Shown here in pieces: positions 26,307 through 34,672 of a DNA stretch of 64,000 nt. Source of the DNA: Bacteroidota bacterium (GTDB taxonomy: Bacteria; Bacteroidota; Bacteroidia; Chitinophagales; Chitinophagaceae); assembly GCA_018267965.1 (NCBI GenBank), contig JAFDXK010000001.1, forward strand, positions 186,001 through 250,000, in the 5' to 3' direction. Below the pieces are notes generated by a model, which searched no databases, was not told the DNA's origin, and was given only the letters and a program-made list of their open reading frames with translations. A program made the position numbers and the translations under genes. Position 1 is the first letter of the stretch. Each line of letters opens with the position of its first letter.

Positions 26307-27575
26307 ATGAAGAAACAGGTACTGCTGCTATTATTATTACTGCAAACTTTTGCGGGGTATAGCCAGTATACATTTAGCGGAACGGTAAAAACAACTACTG
26401 GCGCATCTGTAGCCAACCAGGCTGTGTATGTAAGGACCGACACCACCAAATGGACCTCTGGTATGGGTGCCAAATTCTCATTAGTAGATAGCACAGACAC
26501 GGCGGGTTTCTATAGCGTAACATTGCCTTCCACTACAGATAGTTTACATCCTATCATAGCCTCTACTGAAAACTGTACAGGCCCTGTATTGCAGAACAAC
26601 CACACCTATGCGAAAGTCAACATTACTTCCAATTTTACCAAATGCGTGTTGCCCGGCAAAACAATAAGCGGTGTGATACTGATAGGCGGCCTTGGCGCAT
26701 CTAATGCCAAAGTGTTGCTGCTCGACAAAATTATAGACAGTATTACAGGGCAAACCGTAGTGCTGGCCATAGATAGCGCAATAGCCAATTCTTCGGGCAA
26801 TTATAGTATCAATACACCTGCCAGTGTACCTAAAAACGGTGTATTAATTGTGAGAGCATTTCTGCAATCATCTCACCCTAACTATTCAAGCTACTTCCCT
26901 ACATATTACCCTACTTCTGTAATATGGTCGGGTGCTGCAGCCATTAGTGCAACTACATCCGTTACTGCAAACATATCTTTAGTAGCAGGTACTAACCCCA
27001 GCGGTTCTGCCTCAGTAAGCGGCGATGTTGTAGTGGGTGCGAATAAAACTACAGCTGTAGGAGACCCTGTGCCGGGCAGAGAAATCATACTGGCTTTGCC
27101 AAGCGGTGCTGCCGTAGCGTATACTTACTCTGATGGCTCGGGTAAATTTCAATTCCCAAGTTTGCCCTATGGCACTTACCAGATATTGGGAGATGTAGGA
27201 GGTAAAACGAGTACACCACTATTGTTTACACTCACTTCGAATGTAAGAGTAGTTAACACCATACGTTTTGAAGACAAGTCCACCACCTTCAATCCGACAT
27301 TATTCCCGTTGTCTGTAAACAATATTACAGGACAGTTGCAAGCTGTTACGGCATACCCTAACCCTGCTAATGATATGTTGTACCTGAGCGGCCTGGATGC
27401 CATACAGGGTAGTAAACAAGTACGTATAACAGATATGGCAGGCAGGTTGCTGAGCACTCATAGTTTTGCTGCAAACGAAGCAGCCGGTATTGATGTGCAG
27501 GCATTGGGCAAGGGTATGTATCTGCTGCATATAGCTACCGAAGAAGGCAACACTACATTGAAATTCAGTAAATAA
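26307..27575 (+). CDS. T9SS type A sorting domain protein with carboxypeptidase-regulatory-like domains (copy 1)
   Basis: 422 residues: signal peptide (1-20, AGYSQ), an N-terminal beta domain that begins YTFSGTVKTTTGASV (carboxypeptidase-regulatory-like), a similar second one (about 118-225; KTISGVILIGG) and a third (about 232-330; ASVSGDVVVGAN, PYGTYQILGDV). The sorting domain is at about 345-422 (AYPNPANDMLYLSG, KGMYLLHI). A surface or secreted protein, possibly structural. It is a tandem paralogue of the next gene. TAACTTTA at 26294-26301 may be a -7 element. Confidence 0.85.
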   Translation: MKKQVLLLLLLLQTFAGYSQYTFSGTVKTTTGASVANQAVYVRTDTTKWTSGMGAKFSLVDSTDTAGFYSVTLPSTTDSLHPIIASTENCTGPVLQNNHTYAKVNITSNFTKCVLPGKTISGVILIGGLGASNAKVLLLDKIIDSITGQTVVLAIDSAIANSSGNYSINTPASVPKNGVLIVRAFLQSSHPNYSSYFPTYYPTSVIWSGAAAISATTSVTANISLVAGTNPSGSASVSGDVVVGANKTTAVGDPVPGREIILALPSGAAVAYTYSDGSGKFQFPSLPYGTYQILGDVGGKTSTPLLFTLTSNVRVVNTIRFEDKSTTFNPTLFPLSVNNITGQLQAVTAYPNPANDMLYLSGLDAIQGSKQVRITDMAGRLLSTHSFAANEAAGIDVQALGKGMYLLHIATEEGNTTLKFSK

Positions 27576-27598
27576 TTAAGCATCTTTGTTATGTGTCA

Positions 27599-27620
27599 TC
27601 CCGCTACCGGCGGGGTTTTT
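27599..27620 (+). terminator. Short terminator-like hairpin
   Basis: CCCGC-TACCG-GCGGG followed by GTTTTT, about 25 bases past the stop of copy 1, separating the two paralogues. Confidence 0.55.
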
Positions 27621-27757
27621 AGAAGGTGCAGCACAAAAAAATAATAAATTAATTTACGCGGCTACTAACATTTTTACTACGTATTGCGTCAATATTACTA
27701 CAAGGGACAACTCAATAACCCTTAATTTATAAATCAATTAAAAATTAGTTTTATTTT

Positions 27758-29038
27758 ATGAAAAAAAACCTACTTTTTGTTATGTTGATGCTGGTGGCAG
27801 TTGTCACGCATGCACAGTACTCGTTCTCGGGAACAGTATTGACAACAACCGGTGCTCCCGTTGTTGGTCAAACGGTGTACATCCACACAGATAGTCTTAA
27901 ATGGAACTCAAGTATGGGTCCTTTGGTATGGATTACAGCTGTTACCAACAGCTCTGGTGCTTATACTGCTACATTGCCAAGCACTACAGTTAGCGGTCAC
28001 CCTCTTTTTGCAACAACTTCAAACTGCTCAGGCCCATGGTTACAAAACAGCCATACTTATGCAGGTGTAAATATTACAGGTTCTAACTTTACAAGGTGCG
28101 TACCTCCTCCGGCTAAAACTATCAGCGGTATGGTAACCATCGGTTCATCTGCTGCAGTAGGTGCTAAAGTAATGCTGATTGAACAATATCCTGATTCTAA
28201 CTTATCAGGTTTGACAACAAAATTGTTTGCTGTAGACAGTGCTATCACTAACTCTTCAGGCAACTATACTATCGCTACTCCAACATCTGCTCCTCATGGT
28301 GGCACTATGCTGGTAAAAGCATTTCTGTTATCTTCTCATGCAAGCTACTGGAGCTACCTGCCAACGTATTACACTTCATCAGCTATATGGTCAGGTGGTA
28401 CAACAGTAGGTATTACTTCTTCTGTAACTGCTAACATAGCTTTGATAAGCGGTACTAACCCGGGTGGACCTGGTTTCATAGGTGGTGATGTAGCAGTAGG
28501 TGCTAACAAAACTACAGCAGTAGGTGACCCATTGCCTAACAGGCAGATCATCCTGACAAATGGTAGCGGTGCTGCTGTTGCATATACATTCTCTGATGCG
28601 AATGGTAAATTCAGCTTCAGCAATGTGCCTTACGGTACTTACCAAATACTGGGTGATGTAGGTGGTAAAACAAGCACTCCGCTTACGTTCTCAGTAAGTG
28701 CGGCTAACCCTACAGTAAACAACATCTACTTTGAAGAGAAGAACCAAACTTTCAATGCTAAGCTGGTTCCTACTGGCGTGGGTAATGTAAATGCAAATAT
28801 CAACGCTATCGTTGCATATCCTAACCCTGCTAAAGACGTAGTATTCGTAAGCGGTTTAGATGCTATACAAGGCAGCAAAACTGTAACATTAGCTGATGTA
28901 ACAGGTAAACAAATCTACAACCACACATTTGCAGCTAACGAAGCAGCAGCTATTAATGTACAATCTCTGAACAGTGGTTTGTACATGATGCAAGTAGTAA
29001 CTAATGAAGGAACTGTAAACTTGAAAATCACCAAGTAA
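27758..29038 (+). CDS. T9SS type A sorting domain protein (copy 2, tandem paralogue)
   Basis: 426 residues with the same plan as copy 1: signal peptide (1-19, VTHAQ), three carboxypeptidase-regulatory-like beta domains (SGTVLTTTGAPV, KTISGMVTIGS, GGDVAVGAN) and a sorting domain (AYPNPAKDVVFVSG, SGLYMMQV). The segment AVGANKTTAVGDPLPNRQ is close to its counterpart in copy 1 (VGANKTTAVGDPVPGRE). Codon choice differs from copy 1: GCT, GGT, AAC and ACT dominate, as in highly expressed genes. It has its own AT-rich upstream region and a strong terminator, so separate and stronger expression is likely. Confidence 0.86.
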   Translation: MKKNLLFVMLMLVAVVTHAQYSFSGTVLTTTGAPVVGQTVYIHTDSLKWNSSMGPLVWITAVTNSSGAYTATLPSTTVSGHPLFATTSNCSGPWLQNSHTYAGVNITGSNFTRCVPPPAKTISGMVTIGSSAAVGAKVMLIEQYPDSNLSGLTTKLFAVDSAITNSSGNYTIATPTSAPHGGTMLVKAFLLSSHASYWSYLPTYYTSSAIWSGGTTVGITSSVTANIALISGTNPGGPGFIGGDVAVGANKTTAVGDPLPNRQIILTNGSGAAVAYTFSDANGKFSFSNVPYGTYQILGDVGGKTSTPLTFSVSAANPTVNNIYFEEKNQTFNAKLVPTGVGNVNANINAIVAYPNPAKDVVFVSGLDAIQGSKTVTLADVTGKQIYNHTFAANEAAAINVQSLNSGLYMMQVVTNEGTVNLKITK

Positions 29039-29068
29039 CGGCAACTCGTTTTAAATAGAGATAAAAGC

Positions 29069-29098
29069 TCCCCCGTATTCCTACGGGGGATTTTTTTT
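29069..29098. terminator. Bidirectional terminator
   Basis: TCCCCCGTA / TACGGGGGA stem with a TTTTTTTT tail on the plus strand, between convergent genes. Confidence 0.83.
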
Positions 29099-30698
29099 AG
29101 TGTTTGATATTCTTCCTCACAAATACTTCACTCCATGCCAGGCCGCGAGCTGCGCGATGTGCTAATACAAAACTGGTGTCTTGTCTGCACTTGAGACTAG
29201 TGTCTGCAGAGCGGTTAGATTCTATGTTTTCCAACAGTACTACTTCGGTGCTGTCGTAAATACCCCAACGCATTTGTGTGAAAGGCCTGTTGTTGCTTCT
29301 GAAACCTGTGTTGGTATCTGACAGGTGCAGCCACGGCAGGTTTTCGAAGATGGCAATTTTTTTATCGTAATAGCCTTGTTGTTCGAGATAGGTGACGGCT
29401 GATTGTTCTACATACATACCATCATAGGCTCCCATTTTATTATCGCTGAGGTCGGTTTGATGAAAATATGCAGCAATCGATATGCCCGCAGCAATTAGTG
29501 GAACTGCAACCAACACTGTTTTATAACGTAACTGAACAGCGAGATGATGCAGCATGACAGCGGCGATATATAATAGCGGTACCAGCGATATAGTGAGATA
29601 ACGTTGAATGAGAAAGAAGAGAGGCGTATAAATAGTAAAAGCGAGTATGAAAAAGGTTTGCAATAGCAGGAAACGTTTTTGATTACCTGTATATGCAGCG
29701 AGTTGGATAAATGATGTGATAGTATATAATACAGACAATAGCCAAGCAGCAAATAGCAGGTAGGTAGCAAAGGTGTTTTGTATAGACTCGGTGACTATAA
29801 GTATAGTGGTGATAACAGGCAATAGTATAACAGCATAACGGACATTACGTTTGATGACAGCCGCAGCCAGGGATAATACAGTGAGTAATGTGAAAAAATA
29901 GTTGCGGTAATCATCAACAAAGTAAACCTGCATGGTTGCCCTGACCTTAAGGTAGTATCCTACCCATGTGGTTTCCATCGCATTGGCATGATAAGGAAAG
30001 ACATACCAGCCATTCATTTTTTTCTGCAGTATAAAATACGCGGCAATAACAGCGAACGGGAATGTCACAGCTATAAGGCCGCGTACTTTTTGACGCCATA
30101 TGATATTGCTGCTAAATAATTTGATAAATGCATCAATGCCCAATACCACACCTGTGATGATGCCACTTTCTTTGGTGAGAAACAGCATGGCTAAACAAAC
30201 TGCAGTAAGCAGGTAACGCTGTTGCATGTAAAACCAAATACTGACAAAACTGAGCAGCGCCAAAAGGATTTCTAAAAAAACAAAAGAAGACTGTACAAAA
30301 AATGTCTGCTGTGCCGCTATGATGAGCAGCGCATATAAAGCTGCAGTGTTCCCAAACAATTGTTTGCAGGTTTGATATACGATTACCAGCAGCGTAACGG
30401 ATATGAGCAACGGCAGGCTGTGCATAGCCATATGTGATGCGCCGAAGATTTTCATCCAGAGTGTTTCAATGAAAAAGAAAAACATAGGATGCCCGCGCGA
30501 TATTTCACTTGGTATGGCATTGGGCAACAGGCTGGCACCATGGTGGTACATCTGTTTAATAGCTGCTGCATAAGGCCAGCACTCATCCCAGTAAAAAGGA
30601 TAACTGAGGTGCTGCCATTTGCAAATGACAAACAACAATGCAATGGCAGCTACTGCCAGGCGCTGTTGCAAAGATATGGTTGATTGTGCTTGTTGCAT
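29097..30698 (-). CDS. Glycosyltransferase family 39-like membrane protein
   Basis: 533 residues from the ATG at 30698. A TTG five codons upstream would overlap the -7 promoter element at 30711-30718, so the ATG is preferred. About 11-12 membrane segments. The first periplasmic loop carries the Asp-Glu pair FYWDECWPY (D38, E39) typical of polyprenyl-phosphate-sugar transferases of the ArnT/PMT group, plus RGHPMFFFFI after it. It probably moves a sugar from a lipid carrier to an envelope acceptor at the outer face of the inner membrane. Acceptor unknown; no glycan operon is adjacent. Confidence 0.8.
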   Translation of the reverse strand: MQQAQSTISLQQRLAVAAIALLFVICKWQHLSYPFYWDECWPYAAAIKQMYHHGASLLPNAIPSEISRGHPMFFFFIETLWMKIFGASHMAMHSLPLLISVTLLVIVYQTCKQLFGNTAALYALLIIAAQQTFFVQSSFVFLEILLALLSFVSIWFYMQQRYLLTAVCLAMLFLTKESGIITGVVLGIDAFIKLFSSNIIWRQKVRGLIAVTFPFAVIAAYFILQKKMNGWYVFPYHANAMETTWVGYYLKVRATMQVYFVDDYRNYFFTLLTVLSLAAAVIKRNVRYAVILLPVITTILIVTESIQNTFATYLLFAAWLLSVLYTITSFIQLAAYTGNQKRFLLLQTFFILAFTIYTPLFFLIQRYLTISLVPLLYIAAVMLHHLAVQLRYKTVLVAVPLIAAGISIAAYFHQTDLSDNKMGAYDGMYVEQSAVTYLEQQGYYDKKIAIFENLPWLHLSDTNTGFRSNNRPFTQMRWGIYDSTEVVLLENIESNRSADTSLKCRQDTSFVLAHRAARGLAWSEVFVRKNIKH

Positions 30699-30710
30699 TG
30701 TTGGTGAGTT

Positions 30711-30718
30711 CAAAGGTA
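30711..30718 (-). promoter_or_regulatory. Promoter -7 element for the glycosyltransferase gene
   Basis: CAAAGGTA reads TACCTTTG on the minus strand, a full match to TANNTTTG, 13 bases before the chosen ATG. Confidence 0.5.
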
Positions 30719-30822
30719 ATGCTGAAATCGTTTTGTCATGCAGGTGTAACGAATGTAATATAGTGATGAAATATGCGTTTAATATTTACGTAACTTTATT
30801 TATCTGCCTAAACCTTGCAACT

Positions 30823-31449
30823 ATGCGTTATCTCTGCACGTTGCTTTTTGCTTTGACCTTTGCACTGCACACTTATGCAGGAAATGATTCTGTTGCTACA
30901 TCTACACGTACACAACTGGTGCTTGATTTTGGTCCTGCTATGCCTTATGTAAAATACGGACAGGCTTTCGGGCTGCAGCTGGATGTAAGCAGGATGGCAC
31001 AATTTGGCGCAGAGTATATGTTCAGTAAATACAAACAACAGTTCAACCTGCTGGCTGCTTTGAAAGTAGGCTATATAGATATTAGGACACATTATCACAG
31101 CTTTATGAAAGCGCCATACCTGACGCGCAGCAATAATGTGCAAATAGCAGGATTGCTGGGGTGGCGGTATGATGAACCTGTTTTTAAATGGTTGTCTTTT
31201 GTGACGGGCATGCAGGTAGGGCCTGTATATATTATGAGCACTGAGGCCAATTCGGGCATGGGTACGGTGGCGATGTATGGCGAGGCCAGTATGGGTTTCA
31301 GGTTCAACAGGCGTATTACTACATCGTTGAAATATTTTGTGTCGCCCGGCACGTACAGGCAATATTATGATGAACGGCATTTTACCACTTTGGGATACGG
31401 CATAACCGGACTGGTATCGGAAGTGAAAGTGATACTGGGTAAACGTTAA
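30823..31449 (+). CDS. Outer-membrane beta-barrel protein
   Basis: 208 residues from the ATG at 30823. The longer open frame upstream overlaps the divergent gene and is non-coding. Signal peptide (1-19, LHTYAG), then alternating hydrophobic/polar beta-strands (LVLDFGPAMPYVKYG, FGLQLDVSRMAQFG, ending GLVSEVKVILGKR). This looks like a small porin-like barrel of about eight to ten strands. It is followed 37 bases later by a lipoprotein gene on the same strand. Confidence 0.7.
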   Translation: MRYLCTLLFALTFALHTYAGNDSVATSTRTQLVLDFGPAMPYVKYGQAFGLQLDVSRMAQFGAEYMFSKYKQQFNLLAALKVGYIDIRTHYHSFMKAPYLTRSNNVQIAGLLGWRYDEPVFKWLSFVTGMQVGPVYIMSTEANSGMGTVAMYGEASMGFRFNRRITTSLKYFVSPGTYRQYYDERHFTTLGYGITGLVSEVKVILGKR

Positions 31450-31486
31450 TGCATATTTTTTATCTTTGCATAACCCCGATTGTGCA

Positions 31487-31996
31487 ATGAGAGCCTTATC
31501 TTTTCTTTTATTATTATGCCTGAGTGTGGTGGCCTGTAAAAAAAGCCATGATACTAAAGAATATAACGACATTGATTATTACGATGCTGATGGCAATGCC
31601 CTGGGCAAAAGCTATGATGGTGCAGAAAGAAATTACCAGCCCGAAAACTGGGATAAATGGCAGTATCAATTGTTTAAGGCTACTGACTCGATGAGCCGTG
31701 ATACGATAGCCACCGGTAAATTAACTGAAGCTAAATTATATCCGAACCCTGTAAAGGATGAGCAATACCTGATGTTCAGTAATACGGTTCCGGCGTTATT
31801 CAGAGCGGTGTTGATAGACAAGAAGAAACAAAAATACTGGCACTACGAGCAAAATGTAAAAGCCGGACAACATTATATACACCTGAACTATGACAGCCTG
31901 CACATCTCTGCAGGTTTTTACAGGATGTATTATTCTTTATCATCTATCGGATACAGCCACTATTATCGTGCTCATGCAGACGTGCAGGTGCGGTGA
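31487..31996 (+). CDS. Hypothetical lipoprotein
   Basis: 169 residues from the ATG at 31487, which opens a lipoprotein signal (MRALSFLLLLCLSVVAC, then KKSHD). The body is Tyr-rich and includes KLYPNPVKDEQYLMFS at about 79-95, which resembles the start of a sorting-like beta domain. Unlike true T9SS clients it is a lipoprotein, so that part may be a degenerate or repurposed copy. It follows the barrel gene, probably in one transcript. Confidence 0.6.
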   Translation: MRALSFLLLLCLSVVACKKSHDTKEYNDIDYYDADGNALGKSYDGAERNYQPENWDKWQYQLFKATDSMSRDTIATGKLTEAKLYPNPVKDEQYLMFSNTVPALFRAVLIDKKKQKYWHYEQNVKAGQHYIHLNYDSLHISAGFYRMYYSLSSIGYSHYYRAHADVQVR

Positions 31997-32050
31997 TATT
32001 TGTTTCAGGCATTATTTTTGTTTCAAGTTAAGTAACCAACATATAAACCT

Positions 32051-32602
32051 ATGCGTGCTATAATTGTCGCAGTATTGTTATTTTCATCGCAGTTGTGTCA
32101 TTCGCAAAGAATATTTATAGGTCATAGCATTGATTTTGGTGTGTTGCCAGGTGTTGCAGGTGTGGGGTTTACAGCGGGATTGAGTATGAAAAGTATTGAA
32201 ATAGCAGGCCATGCTTCAGTTGTCGTGCTGGCTGAAATTGCGAATAGCGGAGGCGCTACAGCTATCGCTGAACTTCATGCCAATTATAAATTCAATGCTG
32301 AACGGCACAGCTATGTATACATTGGAGTAAATACTGGAGTATGTGTTGTAAATATAGATGGTTTTAGTGGTTATCAACTATTGCATATCGGACCTAATAT
32401 TGGTGTTGCCACTAAAAGAAAGAAACATTTCCAGACGTATATAGAGTTTTCTCCTAAAATAGGCATTGGACAAAAGAGCACAGTCAGTAATTCTCACGGA
32501 CGTTACGGGCACACTGATTATGTGAATGGGACGGTTTACCCTTTGTTCCCAATTAACTGTGGTATTAATTATTATTTTGGAAAAGATAAGGCTAAAAAGT
32601 AG
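32051..32602 (+). CDS. Exported beta-barrel-like hypothetical protein
   Basis: 183 residues with a signal peptide (1-19, LCHSQ) and a beta-rich, Gly-rich body (IFIGHSIDFGVLPGVAGVG, IAELHANYKFNAERHSYVYIG) that ends INYYFGKDKAKK, typical of a small outer-membrane barrel. Function unknown. Third same-strand gene in a row; 54 bases separate it from the lipoprotein gene. Confidence 0.6.
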   Translation: MRAIIVAVLLFSSQLCHSQRIFIGHSIDFGVLPGVAGVGFTAGLSMKSIEIAGHASVVVLAEIANSGGATAIAELHANYKFNAERHSYVYIGVNTGVCVVNIDGFSGYQLLHIGPNIGVATKRKKHFQTYIEFSPKIGIGQKSTVSNSHGRYGHTDYVNGTVYPLFPINCGINYYFGKDKAKK

Positions 32603-32613
32603 TTAGATAGAGT

Positions 32614-34551
32614 TTAGCCATGAAGCGCTTCTTCAAGTTTGCTGATATTGTTTTTCAATACTTTCTGCTGATTGTCATTTTCGCCTTCATCAAATAAGCG
32701 GTTGTCGGCAATGTCTTTTGATTCTCTTTTATTACGAGCTTCTTCTGCATCTTCCATTTTTTCAAAAATGTCTTCTTCGTCTTTATACAGCTTGCTCATT
32801 TCACCAAATACTTTTCCGTTGACTGATTCGTAATCGCGAAATGAGTTGATGAGTTCGAGATATTTTTGCAATGCAAAAACATAGCCTGTAACTGTAGATT
32901 CGTAGTTGCCTGTAATAGTATTGTCTGTGCTATTGTTTTTTCTGTACTGCTCCATGTCTTTAATGTTGTTTTTGTAGATATCGAGGAGCGCTATGTAAGT
33001 TTTTAAGAGCCTTTCCTGCCTGTCGTTGATGGTGTCGTAAGTAACGAGGTAATATTTATGCTCGCTATCAGCAGTATTGAATTTCATTTGTTTCAACAGA
33101 GCACTGTAATATTTAACAGGGTCGTCGTAATTATCATACAGCATGATGCGATACCTGGTCTCGTTAGCCATTAAGCTGTCTGCTGATTTTAAATCGGATG
33201 AGAGCGAATACAGGCGTTTTTGGTTGTCATTCATTGCAGCTTCTAAATCGGCTGTCTGCTCATCGATAATTTTATCAATAAAAGCTTTTCGGGAAATACG
33301 GCTATTAACACTGTCTACCAGTTTTTGTAATTCGGGCGAACCGGACTTTTTCTCAATGTTGTTGGTAACAATATAGTTGAGGTTATTAACGCTCTGGTCG
33401 TCCTGGCGCTTTTTTGCTGTATTTTCTTTCTCGTTTAGTTTGTCAATATTCTTTTTGGTAGTTTCTTTATATCTTTTGCAGGCAGCCTCCAGTACTTTGT
33501 TGTCGCTGCGCAATATTCTGAAATATTCTTTGGCTTCGCGGCTTTTTGCAGCGTTTTTACGCGTCAGTTCGGCATAGTGCGGTGGAATGGATTTTTTTTG
33601 TTCGTTGAGATTTTCGATGCCCTTCTGCAATTTTTCGATGGCGCCTGCTATTGTTTTGGTGTCTGCACTGTTATTTGCAGCATGTAATTCTTGACCTACT
33701 TCAAGCTGTTTTTTTATTCCCAGTATGCTCACGTAGCGTTCATTGTACTGGTGTGCTTTGTCTGCATATTCCATGATCTTCTCATTTTCATCCAGCTCGG
33801 CAATATGCAACAGGGCAGGATTATCCTGCAGCAGCGTGTAGTTGGTATTATTGTAACTATATATCGCGCTGTCACCTGCTTCGTAAACAGCTAATGGCAT
33901 TTCTTTATAGGTAAGCTGCCAGCGAGGGTCGGCGGGTGCATGTTTGTAGCGAAACACAAGAGGGGCTTGCATGAAATAAGCGGGGCTATAGTGAAATACA
34001 AACCTCTCTTTATTGCCATAATGCAGTTTGTCTTTTGAAAATAGGTTGCTGAGCATACGTCGCAACCAGCCGTCGTAATAGTCCATACCGCCAGTACCCA
34101 TCAAAACATCTACCAGCTCCCATTTGCCATCAATCATCACCGCTGACCAGCTATGGTTGGGTGTATAATTTTTATCGCCATTATCGAAAAAGAAATCCTT
34201 GCTATAACCTTCTATGCTAACGGCTTTTAAACCTGCCTCACGGCACATGGCTACATATAATGTGGCATAACCGTCGGTGGTAGCTTTGCTATCACGCAGT
34301 ACATCAGCGGGTTCGTCTTTCTTTCGTTTAGGGTCTTTAGATTTTGTATAGTCGTAGTCGATGTGATGCGTCATCCAGTTGTAAATGGCATTGGCTTTTT
34401 CGCGGTCTGAGCTAAGCCCCGACACAATATTTGTAGTCAGTTGCCTGTAGTCTTTTGAGGGAGGTGCATTAACGCCGATAAGGGTATCAACATCTGCTAG
34501 CGCATACATGCTGCTCAGCAGCAACATAAGGGTGGGTATTATTCTTTTCAT
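32614..34551 (-). CDS. Transglutaminase-fold exported protein lacking the catalytic Cys
   Basis: 645 residues from the ATG at 34551, which opens a signal peptide (MKRIIPTLMLLLSSMYALA); the frame upstream of it is not signal-like. Residues 45-150 form a transglutaminase-like core: IYNWMTHHIDYDY, KATTDGYATLYVAMCREAG, NHSWSAVMIDGKWELVDV. The catalytic Cys expected before DGYA is Thr (T92), while His (H133) and Asp (D148) remain, so a binding or scaffold role is likelier than catalysis. The rest is highly charged helix and coiled coil (about 290-640; EKLQKGIENLNEQKKS, EKMEDAEEARNKRESK). It may bridge envelope components. Confidence 0.75.
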   Translation of the reverse strand: MKRIIPTLMLLLSSMYALADVDTLIGVNAPPSKDYRQLTTNIVSGLSSDREKANAIYNWMTHHIDYDYTKSKDPKRKKDEPADVLRDSKATTDGYATLYVAMCREAGLKAVSIEGYSKDFFFDNGDKNYTPNHSWSAVMIDGKWELVDVLMGTGGMDYYDGWLRRMLSNLFSKDKLHYGNKERFVFHYSPAYFMQAPLVFRYKHAPADPRWQLTYKEMPLAVYEAGDSAIYSYNNTNYTLLQDNPALLHIAELDENEKIMEYADKAHQYNERYVSILGIKKQLEVGQELHAANNSADTKTIAGAIEKLQKGIENLNEQKKSIPPHYAELTRKNAAKSREAKEYFRILRSDNKVLEAACKRYKETTKKNIDKLNEKENTAKKRQDDQSVNNLNYIVTNNIEKKSGSPELQKLVDSVNSRISRKAFIDKIIDEQTADLEAAMNDNQKRLYSLSSDLKSADSLMANETRYRIMLYDNYDDPVKYYSALLKQMKFNTADSEHKYYLVTYDTINDRQERLLKTYIALLDIYKNNIKDMEQYRKNNSTDNTITGNYESTVTGYVFALQKYLELINSFRDYESVNGKVFGEMSKLYKDEEDIFEKMEDAEEARNKRESKDIADNRLFDEGENDNQQKVLKNNISKLEEALHG

Positions 34552-34672
34552 ACGAAAAAGTAAAATAGGGAATCCGCTTAATGCCTGCAAGCCGGAATCA
34601 AATAATTTAATATCAGATGCTAATAGAATACAGATTGAGTAGTAATACATGGCTTTTTAGTATTTTAGTTAT

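Noticed and set aside
30619-30822. Upstream extension of the beta-barrel gene at 30823
   Set aside because: It overlaps the divergent glycosyltransferase gene and its promoter, and would place 68 non-signal residues before a clear signal peptide.
34552-34650. Upstream extension of the cysteine-less transglutaminase gene
   Set aside because: The extra 33 residues precede a standard signal peptide and lie in the divergent promoter region.
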